Source of the DNA: Isoetes taiwanensis
Taxonomy: Eukaryota > Streptophyta > Lycopodiopsida > Isoetales > Isoetaceae
Direction: 5' to 3'
NCBI GenBank assembly: GCA_021234155.1
Contig: JAJEKV010000058.1
Span: forward strand, 5,714,600-5,778,599
DNA: 64,000 nt
Below, piece by piece: positions 1 to 12,500 of this stretch. The notes under the pieces are model-generated. The model was not told the origin of the DNA, did not search any database, and worked only from the letters and a program-made list of their open reading frames with translations. The first letter of the stretch is position 1. Each line of letters begins with the position of its first letter. The position numbers and the translations under genes were made by a program.

Positions 1-244
1 TACAATAGAATTATAGATAGAGCACTGGTTGGCTTCTTGACATAATAGGCCACCTCCATTCAAAATGATTGTTTATATCTGTGTCTTGTATATCAATTTA
101 TGTACCATCACGTTCACTCCTCGTACCAGCACAGAATTCTATATAAGCATATGCATTCAATGAGTGTCATTCATGCACACCATCAGACGACGCAGGGGAG
201 GTTATTTCTCATTTCCAAACCTCTACCTTTGGAAAACTCATGTA
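1..244. repeat. Large duplicated block, copy 1, left part
   Basis: This stretch is repeated almost base for base at 58,469-58,712. The match begins at the first base of the window, so the duplicated block probably extends further left. The two copies stay collinear until position 244, where copy 1 enters 2.5 kb that copy 2 lacks. I see no gene here. Confidence 0.95.
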
Positions 245-2740
245 TCAAAACATATATAAAGCATTCACTTTGATTCTATTCTTCAAGATTCCTTGATGCT
301 CCATTGCATGCGTGCCAAATGTCAATTTTTTTTTTCGGGGAACATTTTTGCAATTTTGCGTTCTTGCATTTATTGAGGAGGAGTCACAGCCACGTTTTTG
401 CATTTTTCTAGTTAAAATATTTATTGAGGAGCCACAGCCCAGAATCTCCCCTTCTGACGCCATAGCCAATCATTTGGGAGCTCCAAATGATGCCAAATCC
501 GAGCTTCTGCCATCTTCCGCCAAGGAAAATCCTTCCAATGGCCCCGGAGGCAGCTCCAAGCAGGGATCAAAATGCGTGTCGATTTTTTTTCGCTCTTCCG
601 GGTTGAATATTTCCGGGATTTTGAACAATTCTGTCTTTGAATCTGTTTGATTCATGGTTTTTCAGCCGAAAAAATGCAATGAAGAAGAGAATCGTTTTGC
701 GTCCATATGGGAGCGGAGGCAAACCCCTTGAAGAAGTCCTTCCTTAGACATGTGGGCTTGGAGAAAATATGACCAAAACCCATCAAAGACTCGCCTTTAT
801 CCAGTGCGCCTATAGCCGAAAGCTTACAGATATTCTTTTTTTTTTGCTTTCCTAACCCAATTCCATCGTTTTTTGCATTTCTTTTGCCTTTCCGCCATAG
901 CCCACCTCGGGACTTCCTCCCACTTCTTTCATTCGTCATTAACTACTGCTCTAGCATATGCAGCATGTATATGTCTCTGTGGTAGATTCTTTTGATTATG
1001 TTTTGCAGTCAAATCTGCAGTCCCCACGATTATGTAATCTCTAGGTATGTCTTTTTAACTTAATAATCTCATTTCTCACACTCAATTCTTAAAACCCCAT
1101 TGCGAAATATTTATTCGCGGATTCTGATCTGGACTCTAAGTCTGTTGCATACCTTTGCCAAAGATAGACTGTATCCTTCTCTCAGAAGCAAAGTGAAAGA
1201 AGAACATCTTACAATGAAGCTCTGCATCCTGCCCAGGTCGTTGCTTTACATTAAATCACATGGAATAATTTTAGCTTCAGCTCTACTTTATCTTCACAGC
1301 ATTGAACACCCCGAAGCAGTTGCAAATAGGAAAGTTGCTTAAAATCTCCCATGAAATCTCCCAAAAAGCTCAAAATTTATGCCCTAAATTGTAAATTGCT
1401 GCTTGCACATTCTCTGCTCCGGGCAATCGTTGTTGCAAGGAGGATCTATCCATCCGGGAGCGGATCCCCGACCAAACCACCGAAATTCCTTGAAAACTTT
1501 CTAACCTCCCATATCGGCAAAAATCACCTAATTTAATGGAGATCAAAGGCATTTTTTTCTTGCCAATTACATGAGGATCACCTTTTTAGATTCACCTGCA
1601 CTAATCAAGAAAGGTTATATAGTTACTATTCAAGAGAGCGTGCAAAAAAAAAACCGGCCGATTCGTGGTTGCGACTTCTCAAATACATAGCCAAGACCAT
1701 CATTAATGGATCTTCTCGTCATCAATTCCCAGCTTTTCTTTGGTTTTATGCAATTCTGAGTTATAACTGTTAAAATAGACCGGCCTCTAAGTTTTTCTCG
1801 ATTAATCCATTTGCTCCACGAAGATTTCTATGGTATTTGTCCACTAATCATTCGGTTCTTATGAAATCGTTTTCATCTCCTCATCCTCCGGCCTTGCCAT
1901 GAATCGAGAGGTACATTCATTCATAATAAAAGCACGGGCATTCGGCAACTCTCTTATTAGCAGCTTTTCCGTGTTCCATGTATTAAGAAGAATGGCGACG
2001 GCCTTTATTTGCAAGACTGAGTTTGTTTCCAAGTTGTGGATTTTACGATTTAGAGTAAGAAGTCGCTTTTTGAAGCATCTCGAACCGGATCTTCAAGGTT
2101 TGAAGGTAAGACGCTTGTTGCTATCTAAGTTATAGCAGCGATTTACTTAGAACCAAGCCACGAGATTTAGGGTCCAAGCCCGAGGTTTGGCATCCGAAAC
2201 AAAGCGATTTTCATAGCGAGTCATTAATCATGGCGTTACGTAACTTGATTTCGCCATTTTGCTTGTGATACTATTAAAATAGTTGTGCTCATTATTATCC
2301 CCGATTTGGCAACACAAGGGCATTTGGCAACACAAGACAAACAACAAATCATGTCTGTAAAACACTCTTTGCCATCTCCAATGATCCATTTTATAATTGG
2401 ATTAGTCGCTCTTATCTTGCCCTTGGGTTTGGGACTAATGAAATGATAACAAATAAAGATGCCTTTAATAGCCTCTGAGGAAACTTAATACATGGAGAGT
2501 GGCAAAATATTACGAGAATGATAGGATGCTTACATTCAGTTCCCCCGGAACCATATGTCTTGGAAGGAAAAGGCAACAAAACATATGGCTATCTTGCAGT
2601 TCAATTCTCGCGACTATTGTAAAAGCTGAACTATCACAAATCTCAAACTAGATAATATCCCAGGAACATATCATAAGTCTCATTGATAGGGTTGGAAGAA
2701 GAGCGTTAAGCGTGCCTTGGCGCGCAAGTAAATTCTTGTA
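245..2740. other. 2.5-kb segment present only in copy 1 of the duplication
   Basis: Copy 2 passes directly from the equivalent of position 244 to the equivalent of 2741, with two extra bases (TA) at the join. The segment is bounded by TGTA on both sides (241-244 and 2737-2740), which could be a 4-bp target duplication or chance microhomology used in a deletion. It lacks obvious terminal inverted repeats, a Helitron CTRR end or a long A tail. Open frames of 60-110 codons occur, including minus-strand ones at 470-655 and 652-939, but none resembles a protein I know. Whether it was inserted in copy 1 or lost from copy 2 is open. Confidence 0.7.
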
Positions 2741-4611
2741 TTAAATAATTACTATGCACTATGTGCACCGCATTGCTTGTGATAGGTCTCAACAAATTTA
2801 TCAAAAACACAAAGTTTTACTTTGTTAAACCGGTTCTTCCTTTGCATATTTGTAATTCATGTATAGATAATTAAAGTCAAAAGCTTTTACATGTTTGCAT
2901 GGTTCTTACCCTAATGAAGTTCTTGAACAAGATATGGATTCTTTATTTGAAGTTATTTTAATTTCTTCCTTTGTTTCACGTAATATGTCGAAGTTACATA
3001 CGAGAACAACAATAAGGTCCTCTATGAAAAAATTGCTGCCAAAAGAAGTCAACTTGCCTTAGCGCGGGTTCTCAATCAAGGAAGCGATGTTGCATCCATT
3101 CCCGCACGCGCCGAAGCTCAATAATCTGAAGGAGAATGTCTCAGCACTGGCTTTGCTCCTTTCCCATGAGGATATGGAGGGGAATGAGGGGGTTGTACCT
3201 CATGATCTTGTTGTTGGTGAGATATATGGTGATGCATTCATGTCATCAACATGGAGACATGGAAGTACACCACCACTTTCTGTTTGACAATGTGTTGAAA
3301 AGTGAAGTCATAGCTACATAAGAATGAGCATCAGAGTCTGACCCACGTATGACCAACGTATAATGCGGAGCACATGGAGTAAGCTTGACCTAATCACATA
3401 ATACCCAAGAATTTGCCCACAATAGAGAAATCTGATATTAACCAGCATGCAATGAATGTTGTGAAAGAAATTCTCTGCCATAATTTCTAACGCTATGGTT
3501 TAGAAACTGAAGCAGGAATTTGTCAGAAAGTTTGTTTTCAGGAGAAAGCTCTACATGGTAGGACCAGAGAGGATAGATTTCAACTAGTGTTCAAGGTTCA
3601 GTTGGCATAGCTCTTGGGTGCTACAAATCCAGAGAAATATATGTTGGAGTATTTGGCTGCAACGGATTGCTGTATTCATTCCTACTTTTTCAAAATTCTA
3701 TAAGCATCTATCTATGATTGTGCTCTATACGGTTCAAAGGATATCTAATTGTTGTTATACTTTCGCCCACAGGATACTCTTTTCCTCTTAGTATTATGCA
3801 TCAATGCAATTATGATATTGATCTAGGTAAAATAACATGTTCATACTTGATTTATCTTCAATTGATTTGTATATTTGCAAAATGGAGGAGAAGCAGAAAA
3901 ATCATCACATTTCCTTGGATCTAGATCTTGAGTATACTTGGCATATGGTTCCATTTCTCACTCATTATAATATCTTCTTGAGCAATATTCAATGTCTTCT
4001 CACCCAAATCCGTTGTTTTCCCTATTCCTCTGTTAGGAGCCAAGCTTCCTTTTGAGCCACCAGATTGAACCAACCCTGAGATCTCAGAACTCGCCAGAAT
4101 TCTTGTCGCAGCATAGCATAGCATGAACAATCTCGCAATATAGCATGAATAGGGCAGAGGACGCTTGTTCTTTAGAATCTGGCTGCACATGAAGGGGCGC
4201 GATGGCGCCAGATTGGTGAGCCCCTGAAGGCCTGCGATGGCAAAATAAGCTATAGAAGCTTCTTCCTACTGCCCGCCATCGCCAACAGCTAGGCGTCTGG
4301 TTCTACCAAGAGATGGAGCAAAAGAAATAAAACATGGCATGTCAATAAACCCCAGCGAGACCATGGCAGCGGATTTCATAAAAAAGTAAAATACAGATGA
4401 TTGAGGATGGGGAGAAAATAACAATTTTTTTGTAGGCGGACGAAAAAAAGGAAACTAGTTTATATATGTTCAGACAGAAATATACTATGGTTATGGCATA
4501 ATTTTTTATTATTGTCAGTACTTTAGCTAAGGGGATGCTTGATGATCCCCTATGTTGTATGACGTATTATTTGCCAGGGGAGATGTTGGGTGATATCTCC
4601 TTTTTTTTTTG

Positions 4612-5160
4612 TCTTCTCCCTTTCTTTGAGGGAGAGAGTGTTGAATTTGATATGTTTGTTTAGGTGTGTCGGAGTTTTGGTGCATGGGTTTTGAGCTCTC
4701 TTTCTTTTTTTTTTTTTCTTTTGTGTTGGGGATGAGGGAGAAAGGCGGGATTGGATTTGATGTGTTTACTCTCTTTTGAACTCACTCTTTTCGAACTCTG
4801 CGCTATCGCTTTCGAACTCTCTAGCCTCGATTTCGGCTTCTCTGCAATCTACGCTATTCTCGATTCTCGGCTTTCGGCTTCTTTCTGCTATTGCAACCGG
4901 GCTATTCAAATTCTCGGCTTCTTCTTGGCTTCTATTGTAAATTTCGATTTCTATTTCAAATCTCTCTGGGGAGAGGAATATCATTTGCTAATTAGTTAAT
5001 TTCTCTCGTTCTAGTGCATTACACATGGTGATTCTCGTTCAACTATACTTCCTTTGGGCGACAATCAACGGCTGGACCCTATACAAGATACTACTAAATT
5101 GTGTTGTTCAAAACCTACAAAGAGAGGTGGACAAGGCATACAAAGAGAGGTGGACAAGCT
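4612..5160 (+). other. Pyrimidine-rich leader and start of an unknown truncated gene
   Basis: A tract rich in TCTCGGCTTCT-like pyrimidine repeats precedes an ATG near 5,025. Copy 2 keeps the frame better: from 61,022 it reads MADSRSTILPLDDNQRWTLY and continues about 25 more codons before running into the tail of the opposite-strand gene. A very similar pyrimidine-rich tract lies upstream of the second gene in element B (47.5-48.3 kb), so this looks like the leader of an element gene cut off by rearrangement. The product is unknown. In copy 1 the second codon has lost a base at a CTG. Confidence 0.35.
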
Positions 5161-5268
5161 TGGGATATTTTGAAGGGTGCTTTTGATTGCTTTAGTCACT
5201 TGAGTCGGTCGTAGCTCAAGTTGGGCTTGACAAAGGTGACACCACTGAACGTCACTTCACGTTTATTG

Positions 5269-7377
5269 TTACATAGTCGACATATCTTGGAATTCTTTGA
5301 TATTTCTTTTGCTCTCCCATCCTTGTTCTTCATAAGCCCCAAGGGAAACATGGGAGCTCTCTTGTATCTGGCTCTGACTGTACAAACAGTTTGGCAAATG
5401 CGCTGATCTGAGGAACATGACTATGTGGTACACTTTTGCTTGTGTCATGCCTGCAACTCTGCTAAAAAAATCTGTATATTTTTTTACATCCCACAGCGTC
5501 GTAAAACTACGCATGTCAACGAAAATCATGGTTGCATTTTCTGACACCGGTGCAGACACAAGGATGCCAGTTTTTGTGACGTGCTGCACGGTGTTTTTCT
5601 TCTCTTTCATTTTTTTGGCTTCTTCTGGCCTCATTATAGCAATAATAGCTTCCAAAAAAACTGTTGAAAGATTACCTTGAACTGCTTCTTTATTATAGTT
5701 CGCTTTAATATATTCAAAATCTGTGTCTGCTATATCCAGGAGTCGTTGTTCAGACAGCTCTGGAAAACATGAAGCCATCTCTTCAAAATTCTTGTATTGC
5801 TTATCTGAAACAGAATTGGCATATGATAACACTTCACGACGCATGAGTGAAAGTGTTCTGATGTCTAAAGCCCTCTGACGGCAATCAAAACGTCCTGCAT
5901 ATCCTTGCTGCACTTTCAAAAAAACTTTGCCCTGTAAGATTTCGTCCATCAATTGGCTTACCTCAGCATTGTTCATTCCTCGTAGGTTTCTTAGGAACGT
6001 CTTGTTGAAAAACTCCTTTGACGGTTTCTCTGGTAATTCCCCCTGATCCTCAGTTAGCTTTCGAGCTGCCCATTTATTGACAACATCTACGAGCTTAGAC
6101 CATGATTCTTCTTGCATAAATAGGAACTGCTTTTCATCCTTAAGTTCCTTAACCTTCAAGGTTGTGGTAGCCACCTCGACAAAATCCTGTACAGAAGTGC
6201 TGGTTAGGATCACGACAGTGATTTTCCTGAACAAAAAAACGAAAAACATACCTTCCACGCGGATGTCACTGCAGTTCCTGTTGGCCCTTGTGGAGGACAT
6301 CCGAATGCCTTGTGCTGGTTTCTTAGTTGTTGGAGCTTTTCAATGAGTGGTTCTTTGTATACTGTTTCTGCGATTACATCGTTGCACTGTATAGAAATCT
6401 GAATGTATTCCTTGTTGGAGAGGTTCCCATTTAACACACGACTTCTTCTTTTTGCATATGCTTTCGCAAATTCCAGTCTTTGTTCGACATTACCCATGTA
6501 AGTGCATAGAAACTGTGCAGCAAAGATGCTGTGATTTCCAGAAATAATAAAGAATTTCTTGTTCAACAGTTCTTCAGGGCGGGACCAAGTGACTAATTTC
6601 CTGCATGGACAGCATATTGATATAAAACCAATAATACAAGCGAGAAATGAATATGATATAACTGACCTTGTTACTGGATCGAATGGAATGACATCAGCAG
6701 GTGTAAGAACCTCCGTTGGATATTTTTTGAAGCTCTTTATCAGGGTCTGGACATGGTCATTCGAGCGAACTCTATGTGTCATATTTGCGGGAGCTGGCTC
6801 GCAATCGAAAATACTGACCTTCTGGAACCAGTTTACATCCATTGGGTAATACCTTTTGAACTCTTCGAGTTTAGAGGCTGTCTCCTGAGCGAGTTTCTTT
6901 TCTTCATCTGGATTAAACTTTAATTCTTCGGGCACTCGCGCAGCAGTTGGCCAGGTCAACATACAGCTAGTAGCTGTTGGTATGGTGGACGAGGAAGGAG
7001 TAGAAGATGTCGAAGGTTGCGCACTGTCATCCGTGTTCAGCTTTGGAAGCTTGATTTTGAATGTCCTTATCTTCTTTGCTGGCTGTTCTTCTATTGCCTC
7101 AGAGTCTCTGGCGGGAGGTGGCATAAGCGCAACCGGTGAAGGGGTTCGACAACGGCGGGAACAACCAATATTTCTTTGGGGATAACCTCCATGGGGAGTA
7201 CAGTATCCTTTGAAGTGGATGGTTAAGCCTATAGCGCCCGGAGGGGCCACGGATCTCTTCTTGGCAGCGGCTCACGAGCCGGTTGGTGTCCATTCTTGAA
7301 GGCAATTTGTTGTCCTTAGTAGCCTTCAAAGCGGCCGAAGGAGGTTTCTTATCCATGAAAAGACCCTTTACGCACAT
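5269..7377 (-). pseudogene. ParB-like / methyltransferase-like mobile-element protein (copy 1), disrupted
   Basis: The gene reads right to left. Its N-terminal part is basic and low complexity (PAKKIRTFKIKLPKLN near 7,050), plausibly a nuclear localisation region. Next comes a ParB/sulfiredoxin-type domain: a stretch beginning MTHRVRSNDHVQTLIKSF, then, after a 66-nt intron at 6,601-6,666, the signature FFIISGNHSIFAAQ, which matches the ParB G-x-[HR]-[RS] loop. A 65-nt intron at 6,187-6,251 (GTATGT...TGTACAG) joins in phase to a helical middle region with LRGMNNAEVSQLMDEI. The C-terminal part (IFVDMRSFTTLWDVKKY and onwards) sits where an amino-methyltransferase core would be, but its motifs are poor. 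The reading frame is broken near the N-terminus and the end. Palindrome clusters lie upstream at 7.78-8.31 kb. The ParB call is solid; the methyltransferase call rests on the family A relative. Confidence 0.7.
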
Positions 7378-7778
7378 ACTAAATCAACAAGTATATCCTT
7401 GTTACACTTTATACCAGACAAGCTCAACGAATCATATGATGGCAGTATCCACCCAAATCCCTTTGATGAGTATCTTCCACGCTGCAAATAATTGCATCCT
7501 GTACATTATTTTTGGTGCCTTCCCACATAGCAATAACTATTCCTAGTTGTTAAGTAATCTTACGGACCCTTGCGGTCTGAAGAGCGAACACAAATCCTTT
7601 TCGGGCGGTCTCGACCACATGTGGTTTGGCTTGCAAAATTTCCACACACCACTTCCAGCTTCTATCAGGTGTTACGATCTAATCGGTTCTACGTTGGGAC
7701 CGCGGAAAAGATCCAGCGCTGCAATAATAATTGAACACAGGTTAGATACACTAGTTAGTGGAAGAAGTTGCTCATGAA

Positions 7779-7963
7779 GATCGCGGCCGCGATCCGGTTG
7801 AGCACTAGCCAGCTAAGATCTAAGTCGCTAACGGCGGTATCTCACCATTGTGCTCGTAAGAAATGCGGCCGCGTATGGTCACCACAATCGCGGCCGCGAT
7901 TGTTGTAAGCACTACTTTCCCAAAAAGAAGAAAGGTCATGGTCGCAACTATCGCGGTCGCGAT
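7779..7963. repeat. Cluster of CG-rich palindromes, consensus ATCGCGGCCGCGAT
   Basis: Four palindromes lie within 185 bp upstream of the ParB-like gene. GATCGCGGCCGCGATC at 7,779-7,794 is a perfect 16-mer and ACAATCGCGGCCGCGATTGT at 7,884-7,903 is a perfect 20-mer. A core GCGGCCGC at 7,865-7,872 has imperfect arms, and ATCGCG-GT-CGCGAT sits at 7,950-7,963. The same cluster occurs in copy 2 from 63,780. Three NotI-type cores in under 130 bp of otherwise AT-rich plant DNA is not expected by chance. Likely protein-binding sites or a promoter element of the mobile gene. Confidence 0.8.
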
Positions 7964-8164
7964 CCTGTCGACCATCTAACTATCCTAAAAGACATAATAA
8001 CGGCTAAAGGCGACGACTATGCTAAACAAAATCGTGAAAAATACCTTCTCTCGAGGGCGGCGAACGGGACATGATGGCTTCGAAATAGTTGAAGGCGCTT
8101 CGAATTTTTCTTGAAGGCGGCAAGTCAGCCGGAATCGCGATGTGATCGAGAAAAGAAGGGTTTC

Positions 8165-8311
8165 ATTTTTATAGGAACCGCCATTATGGCCAGGGCATTT
8201 ATGACGGGAGGCGTAATTATGACCGGCGGCGTAATTATGAGGGGCGGCGTCATTATGACAAGCATTTATGACAGCGGCGTCATTATGGCGGGACGGCGTC
8301 ATTATATGGCG
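8165..8311. repeat. Minisatellite of roughly 18-bp units (GGCGTCATTATG core)
   Basis: About seven diverged units with cores GGCGTAATTATGA or GGCGTCATTATG follow one another, opened by the inverted GCCATTATGGC at 8,180-8,190. The array is further upstream of the ParB-like gene than the CG-rich palindromes. Some unit differences fall at sites that look like scrambled CAG/CTG, so the true array may be more regular. Confidence 0.65.
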
Positions 8312-8409
8312 ACATATTCCCCATTTATCCAAATATCCGCCCGTCAAAAGCGTCTGGGAAAGTGACTCACGAGAATTTGTGTCGGGGAGGGAATTTGCGA
8401 CCCCATGGA

Positions 8410-8823
8410 AAGGACAACAAATCACCCACGGACGCGTCGGTTTTAATTGGATAGGGGCGGGGACAACAAATCACCCGCGACGCGTCAATTTTAATTGGAT
8501 AGGGACGAGGGACAATCGGCAAGCACATTCATTAAATTGTGTTTTCATTTAAATTGCCCCTCGGAAGGACATTGTTTTGAAATTCAAATGCAATTCATGG
8601 AGTGGAAAGACCCTACAAGACTTTCATTGTAGCAAAGCTTGGGAAGGAGTCTCTCGAGGCACTGGAGTGAAAACATCACAGTGCTCGAATGAAATTGAAG
8701 GTGTGGTGGATTCAAAGGCGCTCGTCTGAATTTGAAGGCAACTAAGCATATTTTACGTTCTTGAATTCATGAAGGCCAAAGGCAGGGCAAGCACATTCAT
8801 TAAATTGTGTTTTCATTTAAATC
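8410..8823. repeat. Tandem duplication and direct repeats
   Basis: Two units of about 52 bp run from 8,410 to 8,512, each containing ACAACAAATCACCC and TTTTAATTGGATAGGG. A 36-bp sequence beginning CAAGCACATTCATTAAATTG occurs at 8,519-8,554 and again from 8,788, about 270 bp further on. No gene is visible between 8,312 and 9,216. Confidence 0.7.
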
Positions 8824-9599
8824 TACCACATGCACACCTTCTTTGTGTCGGATTAAATCAAATCCGTTTTAATTTGGGAATGAAGATTGCCTCTCTTAAC
8901 AAGTCTGAGATGTTCTTGTTCTTAGGCGTTGATGTGATTCATCTTCCCTCGATGCGGTTCATCCTTACGGCACAACTAGTAGTCGTCCAGGATCATGAAG
9001 GCGATCTTCGCAACATATTCTAGACTAAGGTACCTATAAATGCTGCGGATGTAACTAGCGGTTGCACGCAAATAGACACTTGTCTTATTGACTCGGGTCT
9101 TAACACATGTCTTCTTTAGGGCGTCGACACAACCCACAGGGGTGCTCACCCGGTCAGCGGTCGCGATCACCGCTAACTCTTGAGTCTTGCTTGAAGGAGG
9201 TTTATCACGTGGCTTCTAACAAGATTGCGTATTAAGCGAGGGTAAATCATCGAAACAAGAGCAAAAGGAATATTCCTTAAAGATTCTTTTTTTTTACAAA
9301 AAGGGGTAAAATGAGGTAAAAAAAGTTGCATGAAATTCACCCAAATGACAAGTTTTTTTTTGTGGAGCGAAAAGAATTGACTTTTTTAAAGTGACACTTT
9401 TCTTAGCAAATAGAATGTTCTTGAAGTATGTTTTTGAGAGAAACTCTAATTTCAAAGGATAAAATGTTTAACAAAAATTGAAGTAAAGTCACGTAAGCGT
9501 CTTTGTAGTATTCTCAAAATTTGAAGATAAAATCTTCATATTCACATGCAAAATTCTGATCTTTTTCTAAGACTTCGGTTATGTGCAAAAGTATGAGGA

Positions 9600-12500
9600 G
9601 TGATGAAGGAGGGATCGAGCGTCATCATATTCTCATCTCCTTCACTTCTTTCCTTTTGTCACTCGAGGAAGTACTTGAGTTGTCTTCCTCATCACTATCA
9701 ACGAATTTTGAAGCATTGCCACCACCACTCCCTTCTTTATCCTCTTCCTTGTAATTACAAGCCTTTTAAAGCAAATTGATAGTTTTTAAAGCGGGGCGAT
9801 TTATGCGATTTCAATTTGAAATCATAGCATAATATAGTCACATCACTCAAGTTCAGCTCATCCCTACAACCCACTTTCTTAGACTTCCTCCCTTTTCCTT
9901 GACTTCTGATTTCTAATTCATACCTACCTTCAAAAGCATTTTACGAGCGTGTTGCCCGGCCGATTGAATCTTGAGTTTAGTTACTAAGCCTTCCTCCTCT
10001 CATTCCCTCGTCTTGGTCCAAGGTACATGACTCGGTCCTCGTCTTCCCTCTCTGCGGTGCTAATGTAGCATTGCTTGGACTGCCGTTGAAGCGTGACTTG
10101 GTTGATGGAAGGTATCGAGGGCCATTGAAATGGTTCTTGCAAGCTGTCTTAGAGCCGGGTTTTGCAAGGCGACTTTTTGGTCAAGAAAGAAATTTGTCCT
10201 GCAGCTTGATCTTCTTAGAAGTACTTAAAGCCGAGGAAATGCCATTTTCAATGGCTTTTAGGGATGTCAATGGGGTACTTTTTCTTTGCTTGGACTCCTT
10301 AGGATTTTTGAGAGGAAGTTGCTCGAAGACGCTCTCTGAGGCAATAGTGCGGAACAAATTTAAGGAAGTGCAATCCCTACGATGGACTCAATCCTTAGTT
10401 GTGGTGTACGTCTTCCCACGTAAGAAGCTTTGTCCATCCTTCAAGTAGAACTTGATGTGATGTTGAAAGGTAAGATCATTCATTTTGTTCCTGACTAGCT
10501 CTCTATCGAGCGTTGAGGAAAAACAAACTCTCTAAAGTCTGCTGGTCTCTTTAAGATGCTTTCGACCCTTTGGAGCAGGAGTGTAAGAATCTTCAATGAT
10601 TCGAACTAAAGTAGGAAGACAAAAAGCTTTCTTCCTTCTAAAGGCGCCTGAGAAAATCCTGCTGAACATCGGTCAATCGATCATGGGTGTGCCCTACAAG
10701 CAAAAAATCGAGCTTTACTTTTACGAAGATCCTTAGCTCCACTAGCATAGCACAATAAGCAAAGAGTGTTTGATTCTTGTTCTCTCTTGTAGTATTGTCA
10801 AGTTGCAAGTAAAGCACGGGTGGTAGTTGCTCTTGCTCGCACATGACCTTGTTAAGGATTGTAATTGTTAGGTTTGGGTCACCATGCAAGTTTGGATCGT
10901 CAAAATACTTTGCACTTTAAACTTCCTTTGAAGACCATGGCCCACAAGGTGGACTTTAACAAAACATTTCTCGGCACATCTTTTGGAATATTTAGGAAAT
11001 GGGGTAGAGTTGTCTTTTTCGATCCATTCCATCAATTACAATAGACATGTATTGCAATGGGCGTTTGAGTGCTTTTTACGTGCTTGGCGAGCTTTCTTCT
11101 CTCTTTGCTTGTTGTTCACGATGTCACGGCAAGATTTTGTTGCACAATATCGTAAAAAGAAATCGAGGTTAAAAAATTTCTTCAAAGCAAGTGATAGGAT
11201 GGAGGACATGAGCTTACTTCTTTTCGACCCTCTGTCTTTTGCGGTTTTCGTTGACTTTTTTAATTTGGCATCTTGAGCAAGCGGACATTCTATGTCTTCT
11301 TGGAATTTTCACAAGGCCAAATTCACTTTTCCACGGTCTCGTGAAGTGTGACTAAGAGATGTCTTTGGCCGAATGCATGTCTCTTTGTATTCTTTGAAGG
11401 CGTCCTTTTTGTAATATTATGCGTGAGATGATACATGTTCTTATTAGGCAACTTCTCACATGTCTCTCTAAAATATTTCTCCATCCATGTGCGATGGCGG
11501 GGCATGCATAGTTACAACTCTTCTTGGACCCACAGTGATCATCAATTCTTTGGGTTTTGTCGATCTTTTGTGTATTGAGACATTCTTGTGGACCCTAAGC
11601 GGTGGACAACCATGAAGCATTTTTGGCGGACTTGTTCACGGTTAATATAGTGCAAGAAGGTGTTGCGGTGCGGTCTTACATGATAAGCTAAGTAGGCATT
11701 ACAGTGCGCCAATGTCATTGAAGCGTAGTTGTCTCTAAGCGCTTTCGTAATTTGGCCATGTTAAATCTGTTGATGCAACCCAATGAGCAGCACTTAGTTC
11801 TCAGGAGTTTTCTCATTTTGTGTTCATCCATAAGGTTTCTTCTTCTTACAGAGGAGCATGCTCTCAAACCAAAATTCACCTTGAATTTCTTTGAAGATTG
11901 GCTGGAGAACATGTAATCTCGTTGTTCCTTGTTGGTGTCTTCATCTTCTGATGAAACTTCTACTCTAGGGGTGGTGTGTTTGTAGAGGAAAACAGACCAT
12001 CCCGAAAAAGACGGTAGCACAGTGTTAAAGGATGGTGATGGCCCATAAGATGTTGTGGCATCAACTGTTCTTGTACCATCCTGAAAAGGAGTTCTTGCAA
12101 ACATCTCCTTTAAATGATTTGGAATTCGCAAATCCATGTATCACAATCGTTGTGTGAAGAGGAGTACATGCTGCAGCATCGTCCTCATTTGTAGTGAAGT
12201 CCTGGTGAGAGAAATTGTAGTGAATCTCACAGTCTTCTATGTTTTCTGTGTTCCTTGTATGTTTGCATGAAGGGGGCGAAACTACAAATGGGAGGGATAG
12301 CTTGTTCTTGAGCAGCCATTGTTGTGGAGCATCTGTAGGTCTGGGGGATGGAACGAAGGGTGGTGGCAGCATGCTCGAACTTGTGGTGATGCTTTGGAAG
12401 GAGATGCCGGTAATCTTGTCTCTTTGGACTTGGTGACGGTTGGAAGGATGGTGGAAGTCTGTTACGTGCTGGACTCGGTGTGTCTTCGACAAGCAACAAC

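Larger units (their letters stand above)
2741..7996. repeat. Large duplicated block, copy 1, right part
   Basis: Collinear with 58,713-64,000 up to the end of the window. Long tracts, for example 3,480-4,100 against 59,460-60,080, differ by only a base or two, whereas other tracts differ repeatedly at CAG, CTG and CCG sites. The first 1.8 kb (to about 4,590) holds no gene I can support. A T run of 10 at 4,601-4,610 corresponds to a T run of 28 in copy 2. The right part carries the broken ParB-like gene and its upstream palindromes. Confidence 0.95.

Noticed and set aside
245-2740. Helitron or hAT-type element
   Set aside because: The segment starts with TC but lacks a CTRR end and hairpin, and no terminal inverted repeats pair across it.
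7985-8425. Histidine/asparagine/alanine-repeat protein on the minus strand
   Set aside because: The HNDAA-like repeats are just the translation of the GGCGTCATTATG minisatellite.
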